Shown: in pieces, positions 35,148 to 43,242 of the stretch
How the letters are laid out: each line of letters starts with the position of its first letter
How positions within the stretch are numbered: position 1 is the first letter of the stretch
NCBI RefSeq assembly: GCF_000518785.1
Contig: NZ_JAEG01000010.1
Span: forward strand, 149,806-213,805
Direction of reading: 5' to 3'
DNA: 64,000 nt
Source of the DNA: Paenirhizobium selenitireducens ATCC BAA-1503
GTDB taxonomy: Bacteria; Pseudomonadota; Alphaproteobacteria; Rhizobiales; Rhizobiaceae
Translations under genes and position numbers: made by a program
Notes under the pieces: generated by a model
Told to the model about the DNA's origin: nothing
Seen by the model: the letters and a program-made list of their open reading frames with translations, nothing else
Database searches by the model: none

Positions 35148-35809
35148 ATGAACTTGATGGTATCCCCAGAACACCGTGTGGTATCCCGGCCAATCGAGGA
35201 CAATCGGCGGAAAAACGCGGCAGCAATGGAAATCTTCCCAATCGGCACGATCCTCACGGCTTCTGATCGCGCCGATGAACCAGTCTACCATATCCACGAG
35301 GGATGCATTGTGCATAGCCGGCTTGCGGCCAACGGCATTGCACAGGTCGTTGACGTCTATGGTCCGGGCCGTATCTTTGTCCATCCCAGTAGGCCGAGCT
35401 TAGCCCAAGTGCGCATAGAATGCCGGTACGAGGTGCTCAGCCTTCGCAAGCGCGCCCGCATGATTCACGAAGCTCTCGTCGAAAACCTTGACCGTTCCCA
35501 CCGGCATGTCGCACTCTTATGCGGAAAGACGGTCGTTCAAAGGATCGCCACGGTCCTTATGGATCTCGCCTGCAACTCGGTGCTGACCCGATTTCACGCG
35601 GGACGCTCAGTCTGCCACTCACGCGGACCGAGATCGGCGATTGGCTCGGCTTGAGAGGTAAGACCGTCTCCCTCGTCTTCAGCCTTTAGATCCGGCAGAG
35701 GGCTATCTCCCTTGATAGCCATCGCCGCCTTTGCGACAAGAACTGGCAATCGCTTTCCTTCATCGCCGATGGTGTCGACCCGTGCATTGGCAGGGCGATG
35801 GCGATCTAG
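35148..35809 (+). pseudogene. Crp/Fnr-family regulator, frameshifted
   Basis: The N-terminal part (VYHIHEGCIVHSRL, VVDVYGPGRIFVHPSRPS, VENLDRSHRHVALLCGKTVV) parallels the intact regulator at 53164-53811. Near 35600 the frame breaks: the open frame ends at 35654, while the next frame continues LPLTRTEIGDWLGLRGKTVS, meets an in-frame stop near 35690, then resumes ISLDSHRRLCDKNWQSLSFI to a TAG at 35807. The DNA-binding end is therefore not made as one chain. It is a decayed paralogue. Confidence 0.85.
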
Positions 35810-36068
35810 GCATGTGACGGACGCGATTGGTCGGCGCAATTCGACGGATCAACAAGACGCGCAGGCTCGTTCGTCGTTATCCGGTCGCCGTCGTTACTGG
35901 TTTGGGATGCTTCTCCGGTCGCCTTCCCTTCTCGCGGCCGGATGCCGCTCTGGCACTTCGGGAGGCATTTGCCAACCTGCTCCATTTCCGGGGAGCGTAG
36001 TAGCGCCGCTTTGGGTCTGCTGGTGCACTTTCTCTTCGGCATGGGCGCAAGCCTCAATCGGCTCGACC

Positions 36069-36308
36069 TCACACTTGGCGCAAACCTTCGTGTCGCGCGT
36101 CGCTCAAGGTCGAAAAGCGGTCCATTACATGGCCGACCATGTCATTGCCGCAGCACACTGCCATGCATTCGAAGGCGTCGCACATCCAGTTACAGTCCGC
36201 GTCGTGCGGTCGGCATTCGGAGATATGTCCGGCACAGGGACGCGCACTATCCATCCAGGTTCGGAACAGGCCCTCGGCGGAGGCCCTGTATTCGCTGTTG
36301 CTCGTCAT
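36069..36308 (-). CDS. Small cysteine-rich hypothetical protein downstream of ric
   Basis: 79 residues (MTSNSEYRASAEGLFRTWMD...). Seven cysteines are clustered, including CAGHISEC, CNWMC and FECMAVCCG, in a likely helical protein. It starts 32 bases after the ric stop on the same strand, so it may be co-transcribed with it. The ribosome site is weak. I do not recognise the family; helical cysteine-rich proteins of this size can store copper or bind iron-sulfur clusters, but that is only a possibility. The 259 bases between it and the Crp/Fnr pseudogene show nothing recognisable. Confidence 0.5.
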   Translation of the reverse strand: MTSNSEYRASAEGLFRTWMDSARPCAGHISECRPHDADCNWMCDAFECMAVCCGNDMVGHVMDRFSTLSDARHEGLRQV

Positions 36309-36340
36309 GGTTTTTCTCGAGTTGAACGGCATCGTCGGCG

Positions 36341-36997
36341 TCAGCCGGCGAAGCGAGGAAAAAGCACGTTGTTCTCCAGATGCATATGCTCCACGAGATC
36401 TTCCGAGAACTTCTTCGCGCTGGTGTAAAGAGCACGCCACGAATTGCAGGCGCCAACCGGCAAAGTAAAGCCGCCCGTGACATGTTCGAGTGCGGCCACA
36501 TGCCGTGCCTCCACGTCATGCTCATGGCGCATCTGCGCGATCGGTTGTGTCAGCACCGCCTTGTCGTTCCGCTCCATCAATGGGAATAGAAGAGCCTCTT
36601 CGCGGCTCATATGGCCCTCGAGATCGGCGTGGATGCGCTCCAGAAGATCGGCGAGGCCTACAGGGGCTTGAGGATGGGCGCCATGAACACGCTCGACTTT
36701 CTGTGCAAGCGGGATCAGCCATACCAGTTCACTGCGGTGTGTTTCGTGGTAGCGGCTGCGCAGGTGGTTGATCAGTTCCACCGTTCCCTCCGGAGCCTCC
36801 CGATGACTGGCAAGCATCAGCGTCTTCAACTCCGTCAGCAACGCGTCGGGCGAGAGGCCGGCTTTTTCTGCGGCTGTGTCGATCCGTTCAGCGCCACCGC
36901 AGCAGAAGCTTATCCCGTGGCGACGGAACAGGTCGGCTGCTCCTGGCACTGTCGTTGCGACCTTTCCGACTGTCTGGCTGAAATCGATATCCGTCAT
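36341..36997 (-). CDS. ric: Iron-sulfur cluster repair di-iron protein (Ric/YtfE/ScdA)
   Basis: 218 residues from the ATG at 36997, behind TAGGAA. The N-terminal ScdA domain has RRHGISFCCGGAERIDTAAE, and the hemerythrin-like domain supplies HLRSRYHETHRSEL, LEGHMSREEALLFPLMER, MRHEHDVEARHVAALE and DLVEHMHLENNVLFPRF, the His/Glu ligands of a di-iron site. Ric repairs clusters damaged by nitric oxide and oxidants. A perfect TTGCG-CCGT-CGCAA box lies 83 bases upstream. NsrR is encoded nearby. Confidence 0.93.
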   Translation of the reverse strand: MTDIDFSQTVGKVATTVPGAADLFRRHGISFCCGGAERIDTAAEKAGLSPDALLTELKTLMLASHREAPEGTVELINHLRSRYHETHRSELVWLIPLAQKVERVHGAHPQAPVGLADLLERIHADLEGHMSREEALLFPLMERNDKAVLTQPIAQMRHEHDVEARHVAALEHVTGGFTLPVGACNSWRALYTSAKKFSEDLVEHMHLENNVLFPRFAG

Positions 36998-37021
36998 GGC
37001 CGTTCCTACGTTCATGGACTT

Positions 37022-37041
37022 ATCGAGCCTTCAGGCTCGAT
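37022..37041. repeat. Hairpin in the ric leader
   Basis: ATCGAGCC and GGCTCGAT flank TTCA, forming a perfect 8-base stem about 25 bases upstream of the ric ATG. It would fold in the 5' untranslated RNA. A role is not evident. Confidence 0.5.
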
Positions 37042-37079
37042 CATGTCGGTGAACTTGCGGGCGTTTTCTCGTCTGGTCG

Positions 37080-37093
37080 TTGCGCCGTCGCAA
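37080..37093. promoter_or_regulatory. Perfect NnrR-type box ahead of ric
   Basis: TTGCG-CCGT-CGCAA is a complete palindrome matching the NnrR consensus of alphaproteobacteria. It ends 83 bases before the ric start. Confidence 0.75.
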
Positions 37094-37366
37094 ACACGGC
37101 GCAACGGCCAGACGCCCGCTTCAACAACATCCTCAACGAGGAGTATCGCCCTTCGTTCGGTGAGTTGCCCGGCTATGGTCGGAGCATCGAGGTGTCGGCG
37201 CGCGTGGCCTTCTGACACACGTACCAAACTGCGGCATCCCGAGTATTAGGGGGCTCGGGATGATCTTGCCGCGCGCCACGGAGCCCGGTGCTGCGCGGCA
37301 TGTTTGATTGCTCGCAGGGGCACTGGCGGGGTGCCTTCAGGTATACCTTCAAATAATTGTCCAGAT

Positions 37367-37380
37367 TTGCGCTGACGCAA
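37367..37380. promoter_or_regulatory. Perfect NnrR-type box ahead of the imelysin operon
   Basis: TTGCG-CTGA-CGCAA, complete palindrome, flanked by CCAGAT and AGATCTGG which extend the symmetry. It ends 107 bases before the ATG at 37488. Between it and the ric box (37094-37366) I see no gene. Confidence 0.75.
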
Positions 37381-37487
37381 AGATCTGGAGTGTCGCAACT
37401 GATAGGCATTCGCAACTGACGTTTCGCGCCTGACGCGTCACTGCTACTCCATTCAACGCAAGAGAACTTTCACAAAAGGATTCCGCC

Positions 37488-38543
37488 ATGAACATGCGCA
37501 AGCCGGTCCTCATCCTTCTGCTTTCCTCGACCCTTCTGGCGCCGTGCGCGGCCAGTGCCGCGGGCGATGCGGAAAGCCGGGGGCTTGCGAATGTCAAACA
37601 GTTCACGCTGGATCACAATCGCCGGCTGGTGGCCCAGGCCGAACTGCTGGAGGTGGCCGTCGCAGACTATGCCGGCGTTATCGCCGGTCACGGCGGTGAC
37701 TACACGAAAGCCTGGGAGGCCGATGGCGCGCGACTCTCCCGTCAGATCGCTGCCATTCGCACTCTTTGGCTGGAGACCTCGAACCAGTACGAGACGATCG
37801 AGGGCATCGTCGCCGGCATTCCTTCGACGGCAAAATACGATCTGATCCTCGATGCCGGCAATCCGGGTTCGGAAGCCGAGGATGTTGCGGAATACGACCT
37901 GAAGCTGCCCGACGGAACCGTACTTCAGCGCCCGGGCAATCTGTTCCACGGCATCACCGAACCGCTGTTCTGGGGGATGGACGAGAAGGGTGTGAAGCTG
38001 CCGGCGGATCTCGACGCGGACGGCAAGATCATTCGTGGCGAAATGCTGTTCGACGCCAATCTCGGCCAGGGCGCGGCCCAGGCGCTCGTCCATTGGGCAA
38101 AGACGCTCGAGACCGACATGTCGGCCTGGGCCCCCAATCGCCAGGATGCCTTCACCTCGGTCGTCGTCATGACTCCGACGGTCGGCGACTATTTCGGCGA
38201 GTGGAAGGAATCGCAATTCATCACCGGCGAGATCGGCGCCTTCGTCGCCCAGAGCCGCCTCACCGACGTGCAGGGCATCATGAACGGTTGCCGCAAGATG
38301 TATTCCGAGGCGATCTCGCCGGTGGTCGCGGCCGCCGACGCGGACCTCGATCAGCGGATCACGGCCGGTTTCAAGGAACTTCTGACGCTGGTCGACGACA
38401 CGCATTCGCGCGAGGCGGCCGGGGCGAAATTCGGAGTTGAGGAAGCGGACGCGCTCGGCAACGAGGCGCAGGATATCGCCGACAGGATCGTCGCCATGAT
38501 CCTGCAGGCGGCAGCGAAATCCGGCGTGACGATCAACGGTTGA
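37488..38543 (+). CDS. Imelysin-family (M75) periplasmic iron-uptake protein
   Basis: 351 residues. A signal peptide (MNMRKPVLILLLSSTLLAPC to ASAA) precedes an imelysin-type helical fold: ETSNQYETIEGIVAGIPSTA, LDAGNPGSEAEDVAEYDLKL and GNLFHGITEPLFWGMDEKG. Relatives such as EfeO and the IrpA/imelysin proteins bind iron in the periplasm. The position ahead of a membrane haem-type protein, a pentahaem cytochrome and an FTR1 permease supports iron delivery. AAAGGA precedes the start. Confidence 0.85.
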   Translation: MNMRKPVLILLLSSTLLAPCAASAAGDAESRGLANVKQFTLDHNRRLVAQAELLEVAVADYAGVIAGHGGDYTKAWEADGARLSRQIAAIRTLWLETSNQYETIEGIVAGIPSTAKYDLILDAGNPGSEAEDVAEYDLKLPDGTVLQRPGNLFHGITEPLFWGMDEKGVKLPADLDADGKIIRGEMLFDANLGQGAAQALVHWAKTLETDMSAWAPNRQDAFTSVVVMTPTVGDYFGEWKESQFITGEIGAFVAQSRLTDVQGIMNGCRKMYSEAISPVVAAADADLDQRITAGFKELLTLVDDTHSREAAGAKFGVEEADALGNEAQDIADRIVAMILQAAAKSGVTING

Positions 38544-38601
38544 CCAGGCGATTGGCAGTGTGCGGTCGACTATTTGCGTCGGCCGCCGGGACCGGACATC
38601 G

Positions 38602-39129
38602 ATGACGAGCCTTCAATCCCCGACACATGCGCAAATGCCGCGCGCCGTCACGGTTCGCGGCCCAAGTAGGCTGGCCGTTCGCCGGACCTCCCTCCTGACG
38701 ATCCTGTTCGCGGTTCTGTTGGGCACGGGGACCTACATCGAATTCCTCGCCGCGCGGAACTGGAATGCCGGCGAGACGGTGCTCGTGCTGCACATCGTTC
38801 TGGGGCTGGTCGGCGTCGCCATGTTCGCGTCCTGGATCGGCCCGCATGTGCTTCATGGTTTGCCGAAGAGCCAGCGTCCCCTGTTCACATGGCTAAGCTG
38901 GCTGCTCTTGGCCAGCTACCTGCTGGTGTTTGGAACCGGCCTGGTGATGATCATTCCCCTGGCATCATATCTCGCCGGAAGGGTATGGTTCTTTCAATTT
39001 GATACGACGGGTGTGCTGACCTTCCTGCATCTCTGGAGCGCTTTCGCCGCCGCCTCGGGCCTCTTCTTGCATCTCCTTCTTCAGCACTGGCGCAAGCCGG
39101 CCTCCGACAGGCGCGGGGCTTCGTCATGA
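38602..39129 (+). CDS. Four-helix membrane protein, cytochrome-b-like
   Basis: About 175 residues from the ATG at 38602; 38560 and 38635 are alternatives. Four helices are visible, with histidines near their ends: LVLHIVLGLVG, GPHVLHGL, FLHLWSAF and LHLLLQH. This spacing could hold one or two b-type haems, so it may pass electrons between the membrane quinone pool and the following pentahaem cytochrome. I cannot name the family. The stop overlaps the cytochrome start by ATGA. Confidence 0.75.
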   Translation: MTSLQSPTHAQMPRAVTVRGPSRLAVRRTSLLTILFAVLLGTGTYIEFLAARNWNAGETVLVLHIVLGLVGVAMFASWIGPHVLHGLPKSQRPLFTWLSWLLLASYLLVFGTGLVMIIPLASYLAGRVWFFQFDTTGVLTFLHLWSAFAAASGLFLHLLLQHWRKPASDRRGASS

Positions 39130-40676
39130 AATACCAGTTCAAGGCCCATCTCCCGCTTCTGGCGCTCGGCATGCTGAGCGGACTTCTGGTCATCGTCGGC
39201 GCCGAACTGTTTGGGCCGAAAGCCGCCGAACCCGGCGTTCCGCTCGCCGATATTCCGTTCTACCAACTGCCGTTCGGTCCGGACGAAGCGGGCCGGCCAA
39301 GGCCGTTCTGGCCCTCGCGGCTGAACACCGAGAATGGCAGGATGGTCGACCCCGCCGTCATTCCGTCGGCGGCGCAATGCGCCACCTGCCACCAGCGCGA
39401 ATTCGAGGAATGGGCGCCCTCCCTGCACGCCATCGCCGGGCGCGACACAGTGTACGAGCGGGCGGTCGAGGCAAACGAGGACCTGCACAAGGACGGCATC
39501 GAGAAAGCACGCTTCTGCGAGGGCTGTCATGCGCCCGGCGAGGTGCTGGCCGGGCGGACCAATCGCTTCAAGTCGGTCATGCCGTCGGCGGCTGAAACCG
39601 AAGGCATCACCTGCGTCATGTGCCATACGGCGACGCATGCCGATCCTGAAGAGGGCAATGGCGCGCTAACGCTGGCGGTCAATACCGGAGTTGACCAGCT
39701 CTCCAATGCCATGATCCTCGCCGCGCCGCGTGACCATGCCCGAGCCTATGGCGGGGCGGCGACGAATGCGTTGATCGCCAGCGGTGATTTCTGCGGCGCC
39801 TGCCACACCGAGGGCTATGACGCGTCAATGTCGAAGGCGGAAAGTCGGCAGCATGTCCAGACGACCTTCAGCGAATGGAAGGAGAGCTGGTATGGCCGCA
39901 ACGACGTCACCTGCCAGGATTGCCATATGGCCCCGGATCCGGCCGCCTATGTCCGCCAGATCCGGGAAGGTGACCTTGCGAAACCGGAGCGCTATGCCCA
40001 CAATTTCGTCGGATCGAACTATCTGATGTTCGATACCGGTCTCGGCGGCAATCTCACCTTCTTACGCGGCGGTATCGTCCCGGGCTTGTCGGATGCCAGG
40101 AACACCGAACTGATCGCCCGGCAGGGCGAGGCGACCCGCGCGCTGTTGCGCTCGGCCGCCGGACTTTCGCTCCGGCGCGGCTCGCTCGACAAGGATCGCC
40201 TGAGCTTTGCCGTCGCCGTCCAGAATCTGGGGGCTGGCCACAACCTGCCGACCGGCGTGATCGACCAGAAATACATGTGGCTGGAGGTGGTCGTCAGGGA
40301 TGGCGCGGGCCGGAAGATCTTTCATTCCGGCGCGTTCGACCCCGTGCGCGGAGAAACCGATCCGGACGCGGTGGTCTGGCGCGAGGATTTCATCGACACA
40401 AAGGGCAAACGCATCCCCGATCACCTTACCTTCATCACCGCCGGGATTTCGCATGTGCGCGCCGGCGTTCCCGCCAAGGGCGAGGATGTGGTTTCCTACG
40501 AGACAGACGTCCCGCCCGGCGCCGAAGGTCCGTTCAGCCTGGAGGCCAGGCTCTGGTACCGCGTCGCGACCCAGGAATTCGCCTATAACACGCTGAAGAC
40601 AGACCTCGTCATTCCTCCATTCGAACTGGCGGCGGAACGGTTCGTCCTGCCCGCGACAGAAGAGGTACGCCCGTGA
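39126..40676 (+). CDS. Pentahaem c-type cytochrome (cytochrome c554-like)
   Basis: 516 residues with an N-terminal signal anchor (LPLLALGMLSGLLVIVGAEL). Five CxxCH motifs start at Cys85 (CATCH), 131 (CEGCH), 163 (CVMCH), 223 (CGACH) and 263 (CQDCH). QREFEEWAPSLHAIAG resembles the haem-rich module of cytochrome c554 and related multihaem proteins. The C-terminal ~230 residues have no CxxCH and look like a beta-rich domain (LGAGHNLPTGVIDQKYMWLE). It overlaps both neighbours (ATGA; GTGA), so it is made with the FTR1 permease. A ferric reductase or ferroxidase-linked role is inferred. Confidence 0.9.
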   Translation: MKYQFKAHLPLLALGMLSGLLVIVGAELFGPKAAEPGVPLADIPFYQLPFGPDEAGRPRPFWPSRLNTENGRMVDPAVIPSAAQCATCHQREFEEWAPSLHAIAGRDTVYERAVEANEDLHKDGIEKARFCEGCHAPGEVLAGRTNRFKSVMPSAAETEGITCVMCHTATHADPEEGNGALTLAVNTGVDQLSNAMILAAPRDHARAYGGAATNALIASGDFCGACHTEGYDASMSKAESRQHVQTTFSEWKESWYGRNDVTCQDCHMAPDPAAYVRQIREGDLAKPERYAHNFVGSNYLMFDTGLGGNLTFLRGGIVPGLSDARNTELIARQGEATRALLRSAAGLSLRRGSLDKDRLSFAVAVQNLGAGHNLPTGVIDQKYMWLEVVVRDGAGRKIFHSGAFDPVRGETDPDAVVWREDFIDTKGKRIPDHLTFITAGISHVRAGVPAKGEDVVSYETDVPPGAEGPFSLEARLWYRVATQEFAYNTLKTDLVIPPFELAAERFVLPATEEVRP

Positions 40677-42985
40677 AGATTGGCCGATACCCCGCGCTCG
40701 TGATCATGCTGCTGGCACTTGTCGGTGCCTTCGCCCCGCCATGCGCGGCGGCGGTGCCTTGGCAGGATGCCGAGGCGCTTAGAAGCGAGACCGCGGCCAC
40801 CCAACGCCTGTTGTTCCGCGCGCCCGACGACCTGGCCCGGAGGGACATGTCGGCGCGCATCGAGCGGGTGCGGCGCTTGTGGACAGACCGGTTGCAAGCC
40901 GCCTATCGGCTTGGCGCGGCGGACGCCGTCGCGCCGATTGACGACGCGGTTGACGACTTCGCGGCCGCTCTTTCCGAATGGAATGCCGCGGCGGCTTCGG
41001 CTGCGCGTGCGCGGCTCTGGACGGCCTTGCTCGACGGGGCCGTGAATGCCACGCTGACGGCGCTCGACGAAGGGCGATCCGAAGACGCCGCTCAGTGGCT
41101 GAACATTCGCGAATATGCGCGCACGTCTCGCGATACCGCCGCCACCATCGCAATGCGGGAAGTCCTGGCCCGGCGCCTGGAGCCGGCGAAGGCCCGGGAG
41201 GTGATAGAGGCGGAGCTTCTCGGAGTTTATGCCGGCGAGTTGCGCCGCTCGATCGCTGAGAGCCGGTCGCATCTCGCCTCGGGATATCCCGTGCAGTTCG
41301 CCCATGCGCTGGCGCGGGCGAGCGGATTGCGCGACCTTCTGTCAGACAATATCGCCGCCCGGATCGGACACCAGCAGGCCGAAGCGATCAAGGCCGCCCT
41401 CGCCGAGGCGGGATCCCGCCCATCCGGGAGCGCGGATCCGGTTCTGGCACGGCTGGAGACAAGTCTTGCGACCTATTCCCCGACCAGCCTGTCGCCCGAG
41501 GACCGCGAGCGCCGCGTGAGACTGCTGTCGCGGTTCATCGGCCTGGTTCCGGTGGAATACGAAAAGGGTGTGCGGGATGGCGCGGTCACCATTCCGTTTG
41601 AGTATTTCGAGGCCGGCCTGTTTCGTGACCGGGCGGCGATGTTGTTCGGCGACCTCGGCGCGGACCTCGCCGCCCGTTCGCCGCAGGCGTTCGAACGGCT
41701 CGGTACCATCCTGGCCGAGATGGAAACGGTGATTGACGGAAAGGGCGATGAAGATCGCGTCCGGGCGTTGTCGCAGGAGGCGATACAGAGCATCGCCGAC
41801 ACCTATGGCCTGTCGAGCGAAGGCGGCTACAGGCTTGCCCTCGGCATGCTGCCGGATCTTTTCGACGAAATCCTTCTGGTGGCCGAAGCCGGCGATTGGG
41901 AAGAGGCCGAACTGAAGCGGCTCGAGGCCTATGCGCTGTTCGATCCCGACATCGAACAGAGGCTGATGCCGCGAGCGCCGGCGCTGGCCCTGAAGATGGA
42001 GGCCGATTTCTGGGAGGGCAGCGCATCGGAAGCGGGTCTTGGACGCCTGATCGCCGACAAGGGGCCGCAAGTGGTGCTGAGGCAGGTGGTCGAGCGCATG
42101 AAGGCCGCGACCGTGCAGGCGCATACGATCCTCGACAGCCAGCTCTCTTCGCTCGGAGCCTTCCTGCAGTCGCTGGCCATTCTCGTGCGCGAGGGGCTGG
42201 AGGCCGTTCTTGTCCTTGCCTGCATGATCGGCGCCCTGAAGGCCGGAGGAACGCCGGCCGGCGGTCTGCTTGGCTGGCGGCTGCCGGTGTCGGGCGGTGT
42301 TTCGGCCGCCCTGCTTGCGTCTTTCGCGCTCTGGCTGGCGGTTGGCAAACTGTTCGACATGAGCACGCTGCAGCGTGAACTGCTGGAGGGCGCGACCGCC
42401 CTGCTTGCGGCGGGCGTGCTGCTTTATGTCACCCACTGGATTTTCCGCAAGGCCTATGTCGGCGACTGGTTGGCGCACATCCGGCGTAAGGCCGAGATGG
42501 CGTCCGGGCCGGGGGAAATCGCAACCATGTTCGGTGGCCTGACGGTCTTCGGACTGGCCTTTCTCGTGGTCTTTCGCGAGGGCTTCGAGACCGTGCTGTT
42601 CTACGAAGCCCTTTTGGCCGACGCCCCGGCCATGCCGGTTCTGGGCGGCCTTGTGGTCGGCGCCGTTCTGGCCGTCGCGGTCGCCTACCTCATGCTCGGC
42701 CTTGAGGCCCGATTGCCGGTGAAGGCATTTTTCCGGGTGACGGGCGCCTTGCTGGCACTGATGAGCGTCACGCTTGTCGGCAATGGCATTCGTGGACTGC
42801 AAACGGCTGCGCTTGTGCCCGCGACACCGGTTTCCTGGTTTCCCGACCAGCCCTGGCTGCAGCTCTATTTCGGCCTTTATCCCGTCGCCGAGGCCCTGTT
42901 CGCCCAATTGTTGATCACCGCGCTGCTGTTGCTGTCTGTCATTTGGCTGCTGGGTGCCAGATCCCGCGCGGCACCTGTATCCTGA
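40673..42985 (+). CDS. FTR1-family iron permease with long N-terminal domain
   Basis: 770 residues, GTG start overlapping the cytochrome stop. A signal peptide (MKIGRYPALVIMLLALVGAF) leads a ~480-residue helical periplasmic domain. The C-terminal ~270 residues are the FTR1 permease with both iron-binding motifs: LVREGLEAVLVLACM near 503 and VVFREGFETVLFYEALL near 631. EfeU is only about 280 residues, so the extra domain is unusual; it may replace a separate partner. The operon (imelysin, membrane haem-type protein, cytochrome, FTR1) suggests electron-coupled iron import. Confidence 0.92.
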   Translation: MKIGRYPALVIMLLALVGAFAPPCAAAVPWQDAEALRSETAATQRLLFRAPDDLARRDMSARIERVRRLWTDRLQAAYRLGAADAVAPIDDAVDDFAAALSEWNAAAASAARARLWTALLDGAVNATLTALDEGRSEDAAQWLNIREYARTSRDTAATIAMREVLARRLEPAKAREVIEAELLGVYAGELRRSIAESRSHLASGYPVQFAHALARASGLRDLLSDNIAARIGHQQAEAIKAALAEAGSRPSGSADPVLARLETSLATYSPTSLSPEDRERRVRLLSRFIGLVPVEYEKGVRDGAVTIPFEYFEAGLFRDRAAMLFGDLGADLAARSPQAFERLGTILAEMETVIDGKGDEDRVRALSQEAIQSIADTYGLSSEGGYRLALGMLPDLFDEILLVAEAGDWEEAELKRLEAYALFDPDIEQRLMPRAPALALKMEADFWEGSASEAGLGRLIADKGPQVVLRQVVERMKAATVQAHTILDSQLSSLGAFLQSLAILVREGLEAVLVLACMIGALKAGGTPAGGLLGWRLPVSGGVSAALLASFALWLAVGKLFDMSTLQRELLEGATALLAAGVLLYVTHWIFRKAYVGDWLAHIRRKAEMASGPGEIATMFGGLTVFGLAFLVVFREGFETVLFYEALLADAPAMPVLGGLVVGAVLAVAVAYLMLGLEARLPVKAFFRVTGALLALMSVTLVGNGIRGLQTAALVPATPVSWFPDQPWLQLYFGLYPVAEALFAQLLITALLLLSVIWLLGARSRAAPVS

Positions 42986-43136
42986 TGCCAGCGGCGGAAT
43001 AGGGTCTCGGCCGATGCGGCGCTGGACTTAGGCGCGCCTCTGGCGCGAAGTCCAGGTTTCATGATCCTCAAGCGCATATGTCGACGCGCTTGCTCAAAAT
43101 GCGCCGGTGCAGCTGGCGGCAAACATGGCCGTGAGT

Positions 43137-43150
43137 TTGCGGCACAGCAA
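43137..43150. promoter_or_regulatory. NnrR-type box ahead of the first chemoreceptor
   Basis: TTGCG-GCAC-AGCAA: perfect 5' half, CAA kept in the 3' half. It ends 92 bases before the ATG at 43243. The remaining intergenic bases 42986-43242 show no gene. Confidence 0.5.
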
Positions 43151-43242
43151 AGAAGACGCCCTGTATGTGTGCTTAGTAAGCTCGGCCGGACATGAATTCC
43201 GGTTGTTCGGCATGAGGCCGGCGTCGATCGGAGCCATCCCTC

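Noticed and set aside
35700..36330. Plus-strand open frame across the ric-downstream region
   Set aside because: Low-complexity, no family pattern, and opposite to a more plausible cysteine-rich gene.
37200..37300. Possible third cobalamin riboswitch remnant (ACGTGTGTCAGAAGG on the minus strand)
   Set aside because: It shares a short stretch with the cobT element, but the GGGAAGG and AGTCAGAAGAC blocks in the right order are absent.
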